Assembly: GCA_002469895.1 (NCBI GenBank)
Contig: DKOA01000010.1
Location: forward strand, 1 to 20,481
DNA: 20,481 nucleotides
Reading direction: 5' to 3'
Source: Opitutia bacterium UBA7374
Lineage (GTDB): Bacteria > Verrucomicrobiota > Verrucomicrobiia > Opitutales > Coraliomargaritaceae
How positions within the stretch are numbered: the first letter of the stretch is position 1; each line of letters begins with the position of its first letter. Below, piece by piece: positions 7,476 through 14,199 of this stretch. The notes under the pieces were generated by a model. That model made no database searches. It was not told the DNA's origin and saw only the letters and a list, made by a program, of their open reading frames with translations. Both the position numbers and the translations under genes were made by a program.

Positions 7476-8390
7476 TCAACTGACTTTTTCCCGATCTCGA
7501 CCAAAGAATTCAACCACTGGCTCGATTGCCTGATCACCCCCGTCCTCCAAAACGTAATGACCGCAATCTTTCAGCAGCCTTGTTTCGGCAGTGGGGAAGA
7601 TTGCCTGCCAGCGTGCCAGGAAGTGTTTATTGAAGCAAAAGTCCCGTCCGCCCCAGACGATGAAAACCGGCTTATTCGCCAGCCCCTCTAGACCGGCCTC
7701 CACTGCAGTCAACGCACGGTAAGACGGATGCCCCGGCCGCAAGGGGATGTCCTTGACGAAATTCCAGACCGCTACCCGATCCGCCCAACTCCGGTAAGGC
7801 CAGAGAAACCCCGCCTTCACCGCTGGCGCCAGCGAGCGTGTGACCGACATCCAGGCAGCCGGTCCGGCAAAGGCATTCAGCCCACGAATCGCCGCTTCCC
7901 CCAATAGAGGTGTCTTGACCGCTGCGATCCGCCAGGGGATTCGCTTCGAACGAAAGGCCCCGGTGTTGAGCAAAACCAGTTTCTCCAAGCGCTCCGGAGA
8001 ACGGCCCGCGAGCCCACAACCGATGGCTCCACCCCAATCATGCAGCACCAAACTGTAACGATTGATTTCCAGAGCTTTCAGTAATTGCTCCACATCGGTA
8101 ATCCGTTGCTCCAAAGTATAGGCATAATTCTGTGGCTTATCGGAAAGCCCGCAGCCGATATGGTCTGGCACCACACAGCGAAAGCCGGCCGCCATGAGCG
8201 ACTGTACCAAATTCCGATAGTAGAAAGACCAAGTCGGGTTGCCGTGTAGCAAAACAACTACCGGCCCGCTCCCCTCGTCCAAATAATGCATTTGTGCACC
8301 GCTGGACAATTCCAGCAGTTGACCGGAAAAAGGATACTCCGCGCGTATCACCTCTGGCAGAGCAGACGTCCGCTCAGCTACAGCTTTCAT
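7476..8390 (-). CDS. oleB: Alpha/beta hydrolase, OleB-like (beta-lactone decarboxylase type)
   Basis: In the olefin pathway OleB removes CO2 from the beta-lactone made by OleC to give the cis-olefin. From ATG 8390 the protein has 304 residues in a haloalkane-dehalogenase-like fold: oxyanion motif HGNPTW (49-54), nucleophile D118 in LHDWGGAIG, an acid in WGGRD (D250) and the catalytic H278 in CGHYVLED. The aspartate nucleophile fits OleB and dehalogenases. I name it OleB because its ATG overlaps the stop of an OleA-type gene by four bases (ATGA). The frame extends 41 codons upstream into oleA, which I rejected. oleC and oleD do not follow; the next gene is an Lrp-type regulator. A dehalogenase or epoxide hydrolase is the alternative reading. 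Confidence 0.8.
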   Translation of the reverse strand: MKAVAERTSALPEVIRAEYPFSGQLLELSSGAQMHYLDEGSGPVVVLLHGNPTWSFYYRNLVQSLMAAGFRCVVPDHIGCGLSDKPQNYAYTLEQRITDVEQLLKALEINRYSLVLHDWGGAIGCGLAGRSPERLEKLVLLNTGAFRSKRIPWRIAAVKTPLLGEAAIRGLNAFAGPAAWMSVTRSLAPAVKAGFLWPYRSWADRVAVWNFVKDIPLRPGHPSYRALTAVEAGLEGLANKPVFIVWGGRDFCFNKHFLARWQAIFPTAETRLLKDCGHYVLEDGGDQAIEPVVEFFGRDREKVS

Positions 8391-9427
8391 GATTCCGGCC
8401 ACTCCAAGGCGAGCATCAGACTGCTCAGGCCACTGCCGATTCCCAAAAGCGCTGCTCGTTGCCCCGGTCCATAGGCCCCTGCCTCCATCGCCTTGGCCAA
8501 TGTAATGGGACACGAAACCGAGCCGATATTACCAAGCGTTTCAAAAGTCGTAAAATCCTTTGCCGGATCCAGCCCCAGTGCATCGAAGAGACCCCGGCTG
8601 TGCGCACGACCGACCTGATGCGTGATGATTCGGTCCGGCGTTGCCTCGGTCCAGCCAGAAGCCGACTTGAACCGCGCCCAGGCTCGCTCGGCCACGCCGA
8701 TGCCTGCCGCCAGCAGCTCCTCCGAATCGGTCAACATCTCCAGCGCATTCCCATTAGCATCCCCTTGGCAAAGTTGGTTGTGCGAAGTATCCGTCTCCAC
8801 TGCAGCGGCCCGCAATTGCAGGCTCGAAGCCGGCGCCAAATCCTTCCGGCAAACCACCGCGGCCACTGCGCCCGCACCAATGGTCAAATTCGCAAAGTAC
8901 GGCTTGATGCTCTGGCGTGTTTGCTCCGGTTGCAGCAACTCCCGCAAGGTGTGCTCCATCAGTGGGCGCCCGTTTTCTCCCGAACAAATCAAAGCCCGGT
9001 CAATCTGCCCGCTCTCGATCAACCCACCAGCGACAACCAATCCATTGAGAAAGCCCAGACAGGCATTGGATAAATCGAAAATCTGCGTCTGCCCGGGCAA
9101 ACCCAACAAACCATGCACGTAGGAAGCCGTCGCCGGCTCCAACCGATCGCGGCAAACTGCGGAATGAATCAAAAGATCCATCGACTCTGCAGAGAAGGCC
9201 GAGCGCTCCAGTACCGCTTTACCCGCCAGCGCCGAAGCCTCCGATGCCGGCATCTCTGTCGGCCAAAAACGACGCTCCTGAATTCCCGTCATCAATTCCA
9301 GCCGCCCCTCCGGCAGACCTAGGCGCTGATAGAGCGCACTCAACCGTGCCTCCACCTCCGCAGAAGTCCAAACTTCCTCCGGCAAGGCATAGGCGATCGA
9401 TTCAATTGCGACGTTGGTAAACTGCAT
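8387..9427 (-). CDS. oleA: OleA-like 3-oxoacyl-ACP synthase III family protein
   Basis: OleA condenses two fatty acyl-CoA molecules head to head into a beta-keto acid, the first step in long-chain olefin synthesis. The 346 residues have the thiolase fold with the nucleophile C123 in SNACLGFLNG, H270 in THQVG and N300 in LGNIGSVS. VCRDRLEPATAS (91-102) carries a glutamate (E97) at the place where OleA has its distinctive catalytic Glu, which FabH lacks. The start MQFTNVAIES and LMTGIQERR also fit OleA. An unassigned KAS III protein is possible, but the overlap with an OleB-like gene favours OleA. No Shine-Dalgarno sequence precedes the ATG. Upstream is a 213-base AT-rich gap to a divergent lipoprotein gene. 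Confidence 0.83.
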   Translation of the reverse strand: MQFTNVAIESIAYALPEEVWTSAEVEARLSALYQRLGLPEGRLELMTGIQERRFWPTEMPASEASALAGKAVLERSAFSAESMDLLIHSAVCRDRLEPATASYVHGLLGLPGQTQIFDLSNACLGFLNGLVVAGGLIESGQIDRALICSGENGRPLMEHTLRELLQPEQTRQSIKPYFANLTIGAGAVAAVVCRKDLAPASSLQLRAAAVETDTSHNQLCQGDANGNALEMLTDSEELLAAGIGVAERAWARFKSASGWTEATPDRIITHQVGRAHSRGLFDALGLDPAKDFTTFETLGNIGSVSCPITLAKAMEAGAYGPGQRAALLGIGSGLSSLMLALEWPES

Positions 9428-9521
9428 AATAAACTACAGCAAACTCACGCCATAACTTCAGCGCAAGCTATCAAGTCAGGACGTTCCGATCATATGAAAA
9501 CAGCAAAATAGAAGAGACAAA

Positions 9522-9537
9522 TAATTAAAGTTAATTA
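9522..9537. repeat. AT-rich palindrome between oleA and the divergent lipoprotein gene
   Basis: TAATTAA (9522-9528) and TTAATTA (9531-9537) are perfect reverse complements around AG. The site lies in the 213-base gap between divergent gene starts, where an operator would be expected. No specific regulator family is recognised, and such short AT palindromes arise by chance in AT-rich DNA. Confidence 0.3.
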
Positions 9538-9640
9538 CTTACTATTTTATGGACATTAATACCCATTTGTTTCTATTTAAACAAAAGGTTTTCCAATCCC
9601 AAAATATGAATCTCTGAAAATTCTAGCTAAATAATCAGTT

Positions 9641-10120
9641 ATGGTAAAAATTGTACGCCTCATTTCAGTCATTTCTTTAACATTGATATCTGGATGCGGC
9701 ACAGCTAGAGTCATCATTGACGAACCACCCCTGAGACAATACTCTAGTAGTACAATATATACAGAAAGTAAATCTACGACCGTAGGTGTTCCCGTTAAGC
9801 TACTTCAACACTTTGACGAAAGCTTGAATAAAGAATTAGCCAAAAGCTTTTCTAGCGGCAAGGGGCTATTGCTTGAATACAGATTTCTGAGCTTTGACGA
9901 AGGCAATCAAGTAAAGCGTTACCTAGCAGGAGGAGTCGGTGATTGGGGAACGGGGAGCCTATTGCTGGAGGCTACCTTTAAAGATTCCAGAGGCGATTTC
10001 ATTGGGAAGATACGAACCGACGGAAGAATTAGCAGCGGTTTTGTCGGTGGATCTATGAAATCGGTTCTAAATCAAGCGGCAAAGGAGTTAAGCGAGTACG
10101 CAAAAATGACTTTTCATTAG
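9641..10120 (+). CDS. Putative lipoprotein, DUF4410-like
   Basis: Function unknown. The 159 residues start with a lipoprotein signal: basic MVKIVR, a hydrophobic core and the lipobox LISGC with C19. After about 30 low-complexity Ser/Thr-rich residues, the region from about 50 to 155 follows a pattern I associate with DUF4410 lipoproteins: an amphipathic helix, a strand with LLLEYRFLSFDEGN, a glycine-rich turn LAGGVGDWGTGSLLLE, an F-D-G strand (ATFKDSRGDFIGKIR), SGFVGGSMKSV and a final helix. The DNA is clearly AT-richer than its neighbours: bases 9661-9780 have 46 G+C of 120, against 72 of 120 at 9301-9420. This hints at later acquisition. The start has no Shine-Dalgarno sequence. The next gene begins 61 bases downstream on the same strand. 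Confidence 0.75.
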   Translation: MVKIVRLISVISLTLISGCGTARVIIDEPPLRQYSSSTIYTESKSTTVGVPVKLLQHFDESLNKELAKSFSSGKGLLLEYRFLSFDEGNQVKRYLAGGVGDWGTGSLLLEATFKDSRGDFIGKIRTDGRISSGFVGGSMKSVLNQAAKELSEYAKMTFH

Positions 10121-10181
10121 AGGATTGCTGAAGATTACTGGTTTCATTTAGCAAAACGTAGACAAAAAATTCCGCTACATT

Positions 10182-11006
10182 ATGCCTCATCTTATTATAG
10201 TAATTTACAGATCCCTGTTTTGCCTCTTATTGAGCCTGCAAGGAGTATTCGCAGTAGAAATCACCGGAGCGAACGGACGCATTGTCGATTTTGCAGGGAT
10301 CTTCTCGGCCAAGCCGGAGGGGCTTGTCTGCCTGCTGGCGGCAGGAAAAGAAACTATGGAAGTTCCTTGGAGCAAGTTTGATATTGAGCGATTGGCCGTC
10401 GAACACCCTGCGGTGTTTACAGCCTACAGGGAAAGCCAGCAGCAAGGTAAGGAGATCCTCATCAGGCTGGGGACCTATGAAGGCAGGAACTTGCCCGAAG
10501 AATGGCGAGCCTCACTACAATCGTTACTGGATGAAGAAATCGCCCTCTCCATCTATGTAAAGCGATCCGAAGAAAAGCACATAAGGCAGTACACAAAACT
10601 TGCCGATCTATGGCTATTAGGCGGAAGCCGGCAACCGAGGTACGCAAACTATGGTACCCTCACTGGTTATGACTTTCTCTTCAAAACCAGCTACAAAGTT
10701 CTCTTTGGCGTATTTTCCGGTTACTATCAGGAGGGAGTCAACGACACCCACTCACGAGCCGTCCACGAATTGCTCAATAATAGTGTTCAGAATCTGATAA
10801 ATTTTGAAAGTGAGCTATCTAAACTGGAAAATCAAAGTCATGCAAAAGCCTTCTCCGTCTCGCCCTATCTACATCTGCGATTAGATTTACACATGCGGGA
10901 TTTTATGAAGCTACTGAAAGACTTGCGGTTGCATGTAAAAACGGTTCAGCACACCGATAAGGAAGCGATCAACCGAATCTATGATTTTGTCTTTCCGGAG
11001 GAATAA
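10182..11006 (+). CDS. Secreted protein of unknown function, SHD1-like N-terminus
   Basis: I do not recognise a known function. The 274 residues begin with a Sec-type signal (IVIYR, then SLFCLLLSLQGVFA) with likely cleavage after A24. Residues about 25-76 (ITGANGRIVDFAGIF, then VPWSKFDIERLAVEHP) resemble the SHD1-type small beta-barrel that sits near the N-terminus of many secreted Verrucomicrobiota and Planctomycetota proteins. The rest is mainly charged and helical, with a possible amphipathic or coiled segment at about 205-230, and no catalytic motif is visible. It follows the lipoprotein gene in the same direction and converges on fabI with 29 bases between. Base composition in the middle is nearer to the neighbours than that of the lipoprotein. 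Confidence 0.75.
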   Translation: MPHLIIVIYRSLFCLLLSLQGVFAVEITGANGRIVDFAGIFSAKPEGLVCLLAAGKETMEVPWSKFDIERLAVEHPAVFTAYRESQQQGKEILIRLGTYEGRNLPEEWRASLQSLLDEEIALSIYVKRSEEKHIRQYTKLADLWLLGGSRQPRYANYGTLTGYDFLFKTSYKVLFGVFSGYYQEGVNDTHSRAVHELLNNSVQNLINFESELSKLENQSHAKAFSVSPYLHLRLDLHMRDFMKLLKDLRLHVKTVQHTDKEAINRIYDFVFPEE

Positions 11007-11035
11007 AGATCGATAAGCGTTCCGCTATAGGTCGT

Positions 11036-11842
11036 CTACTTTTCCGGCCGCATGGCAAGCTTAACGACCTCTTTATCAAAATAGTTGCGATCCATTCCGG
11101 CGTTGACCACGAGTCCCTGCCCATTGATTCCACTGGAAGCTCCGCTGAGGAGAAAGACGGCGGTGTCCGCCACTTCCTGAGTGCTCAGGTTTTGTTTACG
11201 AAAGGTCAGTTTCTCGGCATATAGATAGCTCTCCAAATAGCCGGGGATGCCGGCAGAAGCACTGGTCTTGAGAGGGCCGGCATTGACCGTATTGAAGCGC
11301 ACCCGGGTATCGGCGCTGAAAGATTTGGCTAGATTGTGAGAGGCCGTTTCCAAGGTGGCCTTGATCGGAGCCATGTAGCCGTAATTTTCGGCCGTCACAT
11401 CGGTTGAAGAGATGCCGATAGAGACGACGGAAGCATCGTTGCTCAGGTGAGGCTTGAAAGCATTGGCGACCTCTACGAGGGAAAAGGCGGAAATGGCAGT
11501 CGCCTGTAGGAAATCCTTGCGCGGTGTTTCGTGGAAGGGCTTGAACCCCTCGGAGTAGTTGGCAAAAGCGATGGAGTGCAGGATGCCGTCGAGCGGGCCG
11601 TGCGCTGCACTGACTTGCTCGGCAAGTGACTCGATTTGCTCCGGGTACTCGACGTCGCAAAGATACGCAGTACGCCCCTCAAGAAGCTTTTCCAGGCTAG
11701 CCAACCGCTCCGCAGAGCGGACGCTGTGAATGACCTCGGCGCCCTCCGCCTCAAGAGACTTGGTAACGGCCCAAGCGACGCTCTTGCGATTGGCCACGCC
11801 CATGACGAGGAAACGCTTGTTTTGCAAATTCAGGAAGCTCAT
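11036..11842 (-). CDS. fabI: Enoyl-[acyl-carrier-protein] reductase (NADH), FabI type
   Basis: Reduces trans-2-enoyl-ACP to acyl-ACP, the last step of each fatty acid elongation cycle. The 268 residues form one Rossmann SDR domain. The N-terminus VMGVANRKSVAWAV carries the divergent FabI nucleotide motif. The active site has the FabI-specific Y-x6-K spacing: Y154 and K161 in ENYGYMAPIKATLE. RFNTVNAGPLKTSASAGIPG matches the FabI substrate loop, and INGQGLVVNAGM the C-terminal end. The ATG overlaps the fabZ stop by four bases (ATGA), so the pair is probably translationally coupled. It converges on the secreted-protein gene with only 29 bases between and no obvious terminator. Confidence 0.93.
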   Translation of the reverse strand: MSFLNLQNKRFLVMGVANRKSVAWAVTKSLEAEGAEVIHSVRSAERLASLEKLLEGRTAYLCDVEYPEQIESLAEQVSAAHGPLDGILHSIAFANYSEGFKPFHETPRKDFLQATAISAFSLVEVANAFKPHLSNDASVVSIGISSTDVTAENYGYMAPIKATLETASHNLAKSFSADTRVRFNTVNAGPLKTSASAGIPGYLESYLYAEKLTFRKQNLSTQEVADTAVFLLSGASSGINGQGLVVNAGMDRNYFDKEVVKLAMRPEK

Positions 11843-12282
11843 TGGCTGCCCTCTCCTTCCAGCATGGCCAAGGCGAACTCAATGGTCAGAGCGGGTTTGC
11901 CATTCTTCAGAATGCGGCCTCTGAGAAAGTGAAATTTGCTGATGGTCTCCTTCATCGTGACTTCAATCGTCACGGTGTCGCCGGGGACAACTAACTGCTT
12001 GAACTTGGCCTCCGTAATACGCGAAAGAACCGGGGTCACATCGTTCAGTGAGCGGCCCTCTTTTTCTATTTGCTTGGACAAATATATCGCACCGGTCTGA
12101 AAACAGGCTTCGCAAAGGAGAACGCCGGGCATGATTGGGTTGCCCGGATAATGACCTTCAAACTGCGGCTCCTCTTCCCGGATTGTGCGACGACAAGTGG
12201 CGCCGTCTTCACGGATTTCCACGATTTCGTCGATAAACAAAAAGGGCGGGCGGTGCGGAATAGCGCGGAGTATTTCTTCCAT
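11839..12282 (-). CDS. fabZ: 3-hydroxyacyl-ACP dehydratase, FabZ type
   Basis: Dehydrates 3-hydroxyacyl-ACP to the trans-2-enoyl-ACP used by FabI next door. The 147 residues form one hot-dog domain. The N-terminus IPHRPPFLFIDEI is typical. The catalytic pair is H44 in GHYPGNPIMPGV and E58 in LLCEACFQTGA. FAL and LEGEGSQ end the protein. FabA is excluded by the short length and the HYPGNPIMPG pattern. It overlaps fabI by four bases downstream and lies 49 bases after the FAD oxidoreductase gene on the same strand, so read-through from the photolyase operon is possible. No Shine-Dalgarno sequence precedes the start. Confidence 0.92.
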   Translation of the reverse strand: MEEILRAIPHRPPFLFIDEIVEIREDGATCRRTIREEEPQFEGHYPGNPIMPGVLLCEACFQTGAIYLSKQIEKEGRSLNDVTPVLSRITEAKFKQLVVPGDTVTIEVTMKETISKFHFLRGRILKNGKPALTIEFALAMLEGEGSQ

Positions 12283-12331
12283 GCTCTACAGTGAAAGCGG
12301 ATTAGCGACGAATGCACGAACGAAATGCGCA

Positions 12332-13309
12332 CTAGACAAGCTGACCAATTGCAGATGCCGTCTCTATCCCCGAGAGAGCAGCGCCTTCCACACGTGGCCC
12401 GCCAAAAGCATCACCGGCAAGTACAAGATTGAGGCACTCCTTATGAAAGTAACGTCTGGGCCATGGATTACGCGGCAGAGTGAACCCCCATCGGTGGCAG
12501 GTATAATCCACTACCCGACTGCCCAGCCAAAGTTCAGCTGCACCTATCATGCGCGGACCGCGCACCGAATCCGGAGAGTTCCAGTGCTCCTCGGCGAACG
12601 CGCCGGTAGCATGTAAGGTCAGCGCAGTGACATCCGGCGAAATGCCTTTCATCCGGTTGTCGGCTATCCAGCTAAGGTGACTATCGCTTAACTTCATCCC
12701 GCCGGGCTCCGGCAGATTGCTCGGTCCGTCAAGTATGACTAACGCGGCTAGCCCCTTTTCGTAGCGGATTTCACGCAGACGCTTGAGATCACCATTGGCC
12801 CAATCCAAGCCAGCTGTCTCGAGAAGAAGCAGTGACTGTGGCAGGGGTGTTGTGACAATGAGTTGGTCTGCTCGGAAACTGTCTCCGGACTCAGTCTGCG
12901 CAACCCAGTGATCAATATTGCGGACCAGGCAATTAACCCGTTCGGTACAATGGACATCCAGGTTGCGGGCCAAAAACTTGGGGACTGCATTCATACCGCC
13001 GACGCCACAATAACGGGGATGTCCCGGCCCCTCACTTTCGCCCGGAAGATGGCGGAACCACTCGCGCACGATCCCTGCATCCATCCACTCATCAATATAA
13101 GCTTGGAAACGACTATCCCGAGCCGTGAAGAACTGCGCGCCATGATCGAGGCGGGCACCCTGCATTCTTCTGGTTGTCATGCGCCCTCCGACACCGCGAC
13201 CCTTATCGAGCAAACAAACAGAATACCCCTGCCTTTGGAGTTCCGTAGCGCAAAGCAGACCGGAGATACCAGCTCCAATTATCAATATGTCTGTTCCGTT
13301 GGAGTTCAT
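12332..13309 (-). CDS. FAD-dependent oxidoreductase, renalase/amine-oxidase-like
   Basis: A soluble flavoprotein; the substrate is not known. The 325 residues start with a GxGxxG dinucleotide fold (IIGAGISGLLCATELQ, about 10-25), followed by the flavin-binding DKGRGVGGRMTTRR (35-48) and LDHGAQFFTAR. Near the C-terminus, AGDAFGGPRVEGAALSGIETA is the second FAD contact with a helix start. This set is typical of the bacterial renalase-like NAD(P)/FAD proteins often found near photolyases. It overlaps the SDR gene by four bases (ATGA), so it is the fourth member of a coupled operon. Human renalase oxidises dihydro-nicotinamide isomers; whether this protein does so is open. Confidence 0.85.
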   Translation of the reverse strand: MNSNGTDILIIGAGISGLLCATELQRQGYSVCLLDKGRGVGGRMTTRRMQGARLDHGAQFFTARDSRFQAYIDEWMDAGIVREWFRHLPGESEGPGHPRYCGVGGMNAVPKFLARNLDVHCTERVNCLVRNIDHWVAQTESGDSFRADQLIVTTPLPQSLLLLETAGLDWANGDLKRLREIRYEKGLAALVILDGPSNLPEPGGMKLSDSHLSWIADNRMKGISPDVTALTLHATGAFAEEHWNSPDSVRGPRMIGAAELWLGSRVVDYTCHRWGFTLPRNPWPRRYFHKECLNLVLAGDAFGGPRVEGAALSGIETASAIGQLV

Positions 13310-14199
13310 TTTTTTTGGAGAGATTGGGAGAGTGCGTCTTCAATGTGGGGGCTCTGCCAAACAAAGCCGGATTCCTGAAGTACATTCGGGACGGCTCCTA
13401 TATGAGAGAGGATGGTTTCGTCCGCCATGTCTCCATAGAGTAGGCGTAGCATAATTCCAGGGATTGGAAAAATAGCCGGACGACTTAAAGAACGACCAAA
13501 TGAACGAGAAAAATTAGCATTGCTTACAGGATGGGGAGACACTGCGTTAATTGGCCCCTTTAGTTCCGGAGTGACAATGAGATGACGTACGATAGATGCC
13601 AGATCGGGCAAACTGATCCAACTCATCAATTGACTCCCCGGCCCGGCAGGCCCTCCCAAACCAGCACGAAAGATTGGCAATAGACGCTTAACCGCCCCGC
13701 CCTCGGGACTTAGCACAACGCCAATGCGCAAACTCACTGTCCGCAGCCCGGCGTCTGCCAAAGGCTTATGCGCCGCTTCCCATTTCTGGCAAACTTCTGC
13801 GAGAAAACCCACTCCGGCATCCGACTGCTCGGTCTGTCCATCTCCACACTGATGACCGTAGTAATTGACTCCGGAGGCACAGATAAAATCGATAGGACGA
13901 TCGGCCGCGAGAATGCCTTCGACCAATAGGCGCGTACTATCCACGCGGCTGCTGAGGATGCGTTTCTTGCTCGCTTGGGTCCAGCGCTGAGCAATCGTTT
14001 CTCCGGCGAGGTGGACGACACAGTCAACCCCCTTGAGCACATCCGCATCCATCTGCCCGTGATTTACATCCCAAAGATAGTCACCGTTTTTGCGTGAAAG
14101 GGTGCGTACCTCATGCCCTCCAGCAGTCAGGAGATTTTTCAGGGAGCGGCCAACTAGGCCACTCGCCCCGGTAACTAAAATACATTTTTTTGGGTTCAT
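13306..14199 (-). CDS. TIGR01777-type epimerase-like SDR protein (YfcH family)
   Basis: An NAD(P)-binding extended SDR protein of unassigned activity. The 297 residues begin with VTGASGLVGRSL (9-20), then show the family signature HLAGETIAQRWT (63-74) with KKRILSSRVDSTR, a SGVNYYG active-site segment (109-115), and VSLRIGVVLSPEGGAVKRLLPIFRAG spread over 155-180. The C-terminal part carries the usual substrate domain (INAVSPHPVSNANF). It begins one base inside the stop of the FeS-photolyase gene (TGATG) and its stop overlaps the FAD oxidoreductase start by four bases. Proteins of this family are frequently linked to photolyase genes in bacteria (family knowledge), which supports a light- or pigment-related role, but the reaction is unknown. 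Confidence 0.87.
   Translation of the reverse strand: MNPKKCILVTGASGLVGRSLKNLLTAGGHEVRTLSRKNGDYLWDVNHGQMDADVLKGVDCVVHLAGETIAQRWTQASKKRILSSRVDSTRLLVEGILAADRPIDFICASGVNYYGHQCGDGQTEQSDAGVGFLAEVCQKWEAAHKPLADAGLRTVSLRIGVVLSPEGGAVKRLLPIFRAGLGGPAGPGSQLMSWISLPDLASIVRHLIVTPELKGPINAVSPHPVSNANFSRSFGRSLSRPAIFPIPGIMLRLLYGDMADETILSHIGAVPNVLQESGFVWQSPHIEDALSQSLQKK

Noticed and set aside
7430..7537. 36-codon N-terminal extension of the Lrp-type regulator
   Set aside because: It overlaps the 3' end of oleB, and the family fold begins at the ATG at 7429.
8391..8513. 41-codon N-terminal extension of oleB
   Set aside because: It runs inside the 3' end of oleA in another frame; the ATGA overlap at 8387-8390 is the normal junction.
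13306..14199. SDR protein considered as OleD
   Set aside because: HLAGETIAQRWT and its position in the photolyase operon mark it as TIGR01777 (YfcH) type, not the OleD-type dehydrogenase.
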